Part shown: one piece after another, positions 21,077 to 23,612 of the stretch
How the letters are laid out: each line of letters begins with the position of its first letter
How positions within the stretch are numbered: the first letter of the stretch is position 1
Source: a virus
IMG/VR virus record: IMGVR_UViG_3300006925_000153
Coordinates: 1-23,612 of that record
Reading direction: 5' to 3' (one strand)
DNA: 23,612 nt
The notes under the pieces: model-generated
The model's input: the letters and a program-made list of their open reading frames with translations, nothing else
The model's database searches: none
Told to the model about the DNA's origin: nothing
Made by a program: the position numbers and the translations under genes

Positions 21077-21497
21077 TCGAAACTACCCCGATTACGTCAG
21101 GAAGATTACCTTCTCTTAATATTAATTCTTCATATAATCGAATACCTTCTTTTACATTCACCTTTGGATCAAGAAGCTCCCGAATATTCACATTTGGACA
21201 GGTCAGTGGATTAATACTAAACAGGCCTAAGCGTTGAACTTCTTTCAAATTGCCTGTTGAGGAATATGATCGAGTGGTTGTTATAAAGTTTGCGTTTAAC
21301 TTCGAAGACTTTTTCATAAGAGATATGAAGTAGTTCGCATATTCTTCAGGATCACCATTAGTGACTTTATGGACTACTGAATTTCCAGGAACAAATTTAT
21401 TGAGCTTCGATGCACGAACTCTTTCTTCGATTTCAACACGAAGAAACTTTTCCCGCACAATTCCATTTACATCTGGTTTAAGATAGATTGATTTCAT
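21072..21497 (-). CDS. Unidentified virion-region protein (141 aa)
   Basis: I do not recognise this protein. It is a mixed alpha/beta sequence starting MKSIYLKPDVNGIVREKFLR. It has a central helix (YANYFISLMKKSSKL), a basic Ser/Thr stretch (FITTTRSYSSTGNLKE), and an end with RELLDPKVNVKEGIRLYEEL. It has no membrane segment or signal peptide. It lies between the hub/lysin gene (32-base gap) and gp25 (8-base gap). T4 has gene 53 in this general neighbourhood, but the sequence shows none of the gp53 features I know. A small baseplate or hub-wedge connector is the best guess from position. Confidence 0.75.
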   Translation of the reverse strand: MKSIYLKPDVNGIVREKFLRVEIEERVRASKLNKFVPGNSVVHKVTNGDPEEYANYFISLMKKSSKLNANFITTTRSYSSTGNLKEVQRLGLFSINPLTCPNVNIRELLDPKVNVKEGIRLYEELILREGNLPDVIGVVSI

Positions 21498-21529
21498 AAG
21501 ATTAATTGTTGATTATATAGAGTCTTTAT

Positions 21530-23612
21530 TTACCCCGCTATTTCAAGGTGCGGTCCATCGTAAAAGGTCTTAAAGTCACCACCCCACTTAACTGTTACAC
21601 CTTGCTCTCTACCAGCTTGTTGAAATAATCTAGCCATTTTTTCTAACTCAACTGGATCATATAATGTACCCTTAGGATTACGGTTATTGATACCTTTGCC
21701 CTTTTGCCACACGATATCAATTGCGCGACCTGTTTGATGCTTAGATCGTCCACCTCTCACGTATGTTACAATCGGTCCTGGTGTAGTTCGGCCCTGAGCA
21801 TATAATTGATTCTGTCTTTCTGGAGAACGATACCCTTCAGTAATTCGGAAGTCTGCTCCTAATTCTCTTGCTCTTTTTATTATCGAAGGCCATCTTGGAT
21901 CTAACCCTTCTTCAGCTTTCGCTTGAGGTGTTGCAGTGCTTGTTACAGGAGTAGAATCTTTTTTCGCTTGAGGTGTTGCAGTGCCTCTTACACGAGTAGA
22001 ATCTATTTCCCCCGCAGTAATTTGTTCAACAATGGCAAGAAGACCTACTACTAATATTTTCTCGTCAATAAGACTATGAAGTTTATTAATAAGTTTATCA
22101 AAGAAGTTTACGTCGTCTTGATCTACAGTACTAACGATAGCGCCTGGATAAAGCGCACCCTTTTCAACATATTCAACAGGAGTCCATAATTGAACAGACT
22201 TTATATCAGGAGTGATTTGTGAATTAGTTGATTTAAATAGTGCATTTTCGATTTGTTCTCTTGCTCCAGCAACTAATGATTCAAAATATTGTATTCTATA
22301 ATAATCTTTAAAGGTATCCTTTTCTTCTAATTTTAGCCATGTTTGCAAGCCCTGGATGCTTCCCTGCGCCTTCGCCGTCTGATATTCAGGCGTGTGAAGC
22401 AGGCGATCATGTCTTGTTGTAATCGGTTCCTTCTCAGAATAATTTACACCTTCTGTCTTATTTTGGTTCGCTGTGGTGTTATCCGGTCTAAATCCTGTCG
22501 GATTACTACGAACTTCGTCATTCGTTCTATTTCCACCTGTAATATCAACAGCGTCTTGACCACGTGTTAAGCCTTGCCTTTTAAAATTGTAGATTTCTTC
22601 GAGCCCTCCGGTCTGTTTTCCAAACTCATCGAATTTAACGTTCTCGGCACTAATACGAATCGATTCTATCTCAGGATCTCCGAGATAAAACCCTTCTGCT
22701 GTCGGAATGTTATCTTTGGGATCCCTTATAATACGGTTGACACCCGCGTCATCGATATAAGATGCTATTCCCGTTACTGGGTCAATAAAATCTGCTGCTG
22801 AATTGCTCGTAAAAGCGCCCATTCCATCGAAGCTTTTTGGAATATTATCTTCCCCCAAAATATTTGCTAAATCGATTCCTGCCTGATCGACATCTGAAAT
22901 AGGCTCAATAGATCCACTATTCGAAGATTGAGAACCAAATTGAATAAAAGGATCCAATAACAACTTTCTCCACTCCTCATTATAGATCTCGCGAGCAGCT
23001 CTCGCCATTTCCTCGTTATAACCAGTATTGTTTTGTACATCATCCTGCGACACACTATCCTGAGGCATTGGTCTTATAAATCCTCGCTCGGCCGGCACGA
23101 TAGGCCTATCTGGCGGACTCGGAGCTTTTTCCTTCTTGACTAATTTACCATCATCATCTGTCTTAGCCTTATCAGTAACAAACTGACATATATCGAATCC
23201 TCCGAGGTTCCTCACACTATCAATGACACCTTCGATATCGTCAACAAGACCATCCCACTTTTCTACTAACTTCTGATACGCATCTTCTCCTTTATCCTTT
23301 AGATCACTAATATCCTTAGCCAGATTTTCTATTTCAGTAGTGTCTGGTAGCATGTCATTTAAACCGTCCTTAAACCCCTGGACCATTTCGTCGATTTTAG
23401 AAAGGCCTATTGAGTCCACTGCGGAGTCGACTGCTGCCTTCACACTATTCTTTAATTCGTTGATTGATGGTATATCTATGTCACCGACTTTAAGACCTAA
23501 GTCTGCAAGGTTACCACACTTAGTTATATCTAAACCTGGGAACGCACCAGCGACTGCACCATACACAGCTAATGCATCTTCTAAACTTGGTGTATCGTCA
23601 AAGCCATCACCA
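21530..23612 (-). CDS. Baseplate hub / tail lysin with C-terminal M15-type peptidase, 5' end cut by window edge
   Basis: The frame stays open from the TAA at 21530 to the right edge. A GTG at 23566 is only an internal valine candidate, because in-frame sequence (GDGFDDTPSLEDALAV) continues upstream of it. The C-terminal domain (21533 to about 21905) has the zinc-peptidase pattern of the M15 / L-Ala-D-Glu endopeptidase group: EGYRSPERQNQLYAQGRT, SKHQTGRAIDIVW (zinc-binding His and Asp) and WGGDFKTFYDGPHLEI (third ligand His). It would cut peptide cross-links in peptidoglycan. Before it lies a Thr/Pro-rich linker with a 15-residue tandem repeat. The N-terminal part has helical, coiled-coil-like sequence (LAKDISDLKDKGEDAYQKLVE). 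Its position beside gp25 and gp6 suggests the role of T4 gp5, which instead carries a lysozyme-type glycosidase. A free endolysin is unlikely at this size. Confidence 0.8.
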   Translation of the reverse strand, partial: GDGFDDTPSLEDALAVYGAVAGAFPGLDITKCGNLADLGLKVGDIDIPSINELKNSVKAAVDSAVDSIGLSKIDEMVQGFKDGLNDMLPDTTEIENLAKDISDLKDKGEDAYQKLVEKWDGLVDDIEGVIDSVRNLGGFDICQFVTDKAKTDDDGKLVKKEKAPSPPDRPIVPAERGFIRPMPQDSVSQDDVQNNTGYNEEMARAAREIYNEEWRKLLLDPFIQFGSQSSNSGSIEPISDVDQAGIDLANILGEDNIPKSFDGMGAFTSNSAADFIDPVTGIASYIDDAGVNRIIRDPKDNIPTAEGFYLGDPEIESIRISAENVKFDEFGKQTGGLEEIYNFKRQGLTRGQDAVDITGGNRTNDEVRSNPTGFRPDNTTANQNKTEGVNYSEKEPITTRHDRLLHTPEYQTAKAQGSIQGLQTWLKLEEKDTFKDYYRIQYFESLVAGAREQIENALFKSTNSQITPDIKSVQLWTPVEYVEKGALYPGAIVSTVDQDDVNFFDKLINKLHSLIDEKILVVGLLAIVEQITAGEIDSTRVRGTATPQAKKDSTPVTSTATPQAKAEEGLDPRWPSIIKRARELGADFRITEGYRSPERQNQLYAQGRTTPGPIVTYVRGGRSKHQTGRAIDIVWQKGKGINNRNPKGTLYDPVELEKMARLFQQAGREQGVTVKWGGDFKTFYDGPHLEIAG
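21918..22007 (-). repeat. Two tandem 45-bp repeats in the peptidase linker
   Basis: Bases 21918-21962 and 21963-22007 are adjacent copies differing at 4 of 45 positions by eye. They encode DSTRVRGTATPQAKK and DSTPVTSTATPQAKA. The first 22 bases of each copy are identical, which points to a recent in-frame duplication that lengthened the linker ahead of the peptidase domain. Confidence 0.9.

Noticed and set aside
21072-21497. Assignment of the 141-aa protein to T4 gp53
   Set aside because: The position is suggestive but none of the gp53 sequence features I know is present; naming it would be a guess.
1-23612. A defence island, CRISPR array, integrase, tRNA or mobile element
   Set aside because: I found no regular spacer-repeat array, tRNA-like fold, transposase or recombinase motif, or terminal inverted repeat. 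All genes fit a tail-structure block, and the repeats are in-frame fibre or linker repeats.

Overview
The window reads as part of the virion-structure region of a lytic, T4-like contractile-tailed phage, of the kind found in marine bacteria (cyanophage and pelagiphage relatives). The evidence is a run of T4-type baseplate-wedge genes (gp25, gp6, a short gp7 and gp8) followed by fibre genes full of repeats familiar from marine T4-like phages. The DNA is AT-rich by eye. There are no tRNA, rRNA, integrase, CRISPR or host metabolic genes, so the host cannot be named.

Every convincing gene is on the minus strand, so the transcription order runs from high to low coordinates. Coding density is nearly total. 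Gaps are a few to about 50 bases, except for 105 bases at 6250-6354 that hold a terminator and a promoter. Right to left: (i) 23612-21530, a large hub or tail-lysin protein cut by the window edge and ending in an M15-type zinc peptidase domain; (ii) 21497-21072, an unidentified 141-aa protein; (iii) 21063-16045, the wedge block gp25, gp6, short gp7, gp8; (iv) 16032-10336, a 1898-aa structural protein; (v) 10336-8444, four small proteins (62, 317, 116 and 127 aa) that look like connectors; (vi) 8409-1, four large fibre or adhesin genes (684, 1090, 603 and at least 336 aa, the last cut by the left edge) with a 52-aa gene between the 1090- and 603-aa genes.

Regulation can be read from the sequence. 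Seven copies of the T4-type late-promoter octamer (NATAAATA; four are exactly TATAAATA) sit on the minus strand at gene junctions. They divide the block into transcription units starting at gp25, gp8, the 1898-aa gene, the 317-aa gene and three of the fibre genes. Three of them lie only 5-6 bases from an ATG, which would give leaderless or nearly leaderless messages. Almost no start has a recognisable Shine-Dalgarno sequence.

As a machine, gp25, gp6, gp7 and gp8 would form the six baseplate wedges around the hub. The hub protein would carry the cell-wall peptidase. The 1898-aa and 317-aa proteins probably build the outer baseplate and fibre sockets, and the fibre genes provide host recognition. 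I see no hidden defence or other non-structural system. The interest lies in the swapped lysin chemistry, the short gp7, the giant outer-baseplate protein, the mosaic fibres, an uncatalogued small gene, and the promoter layout.
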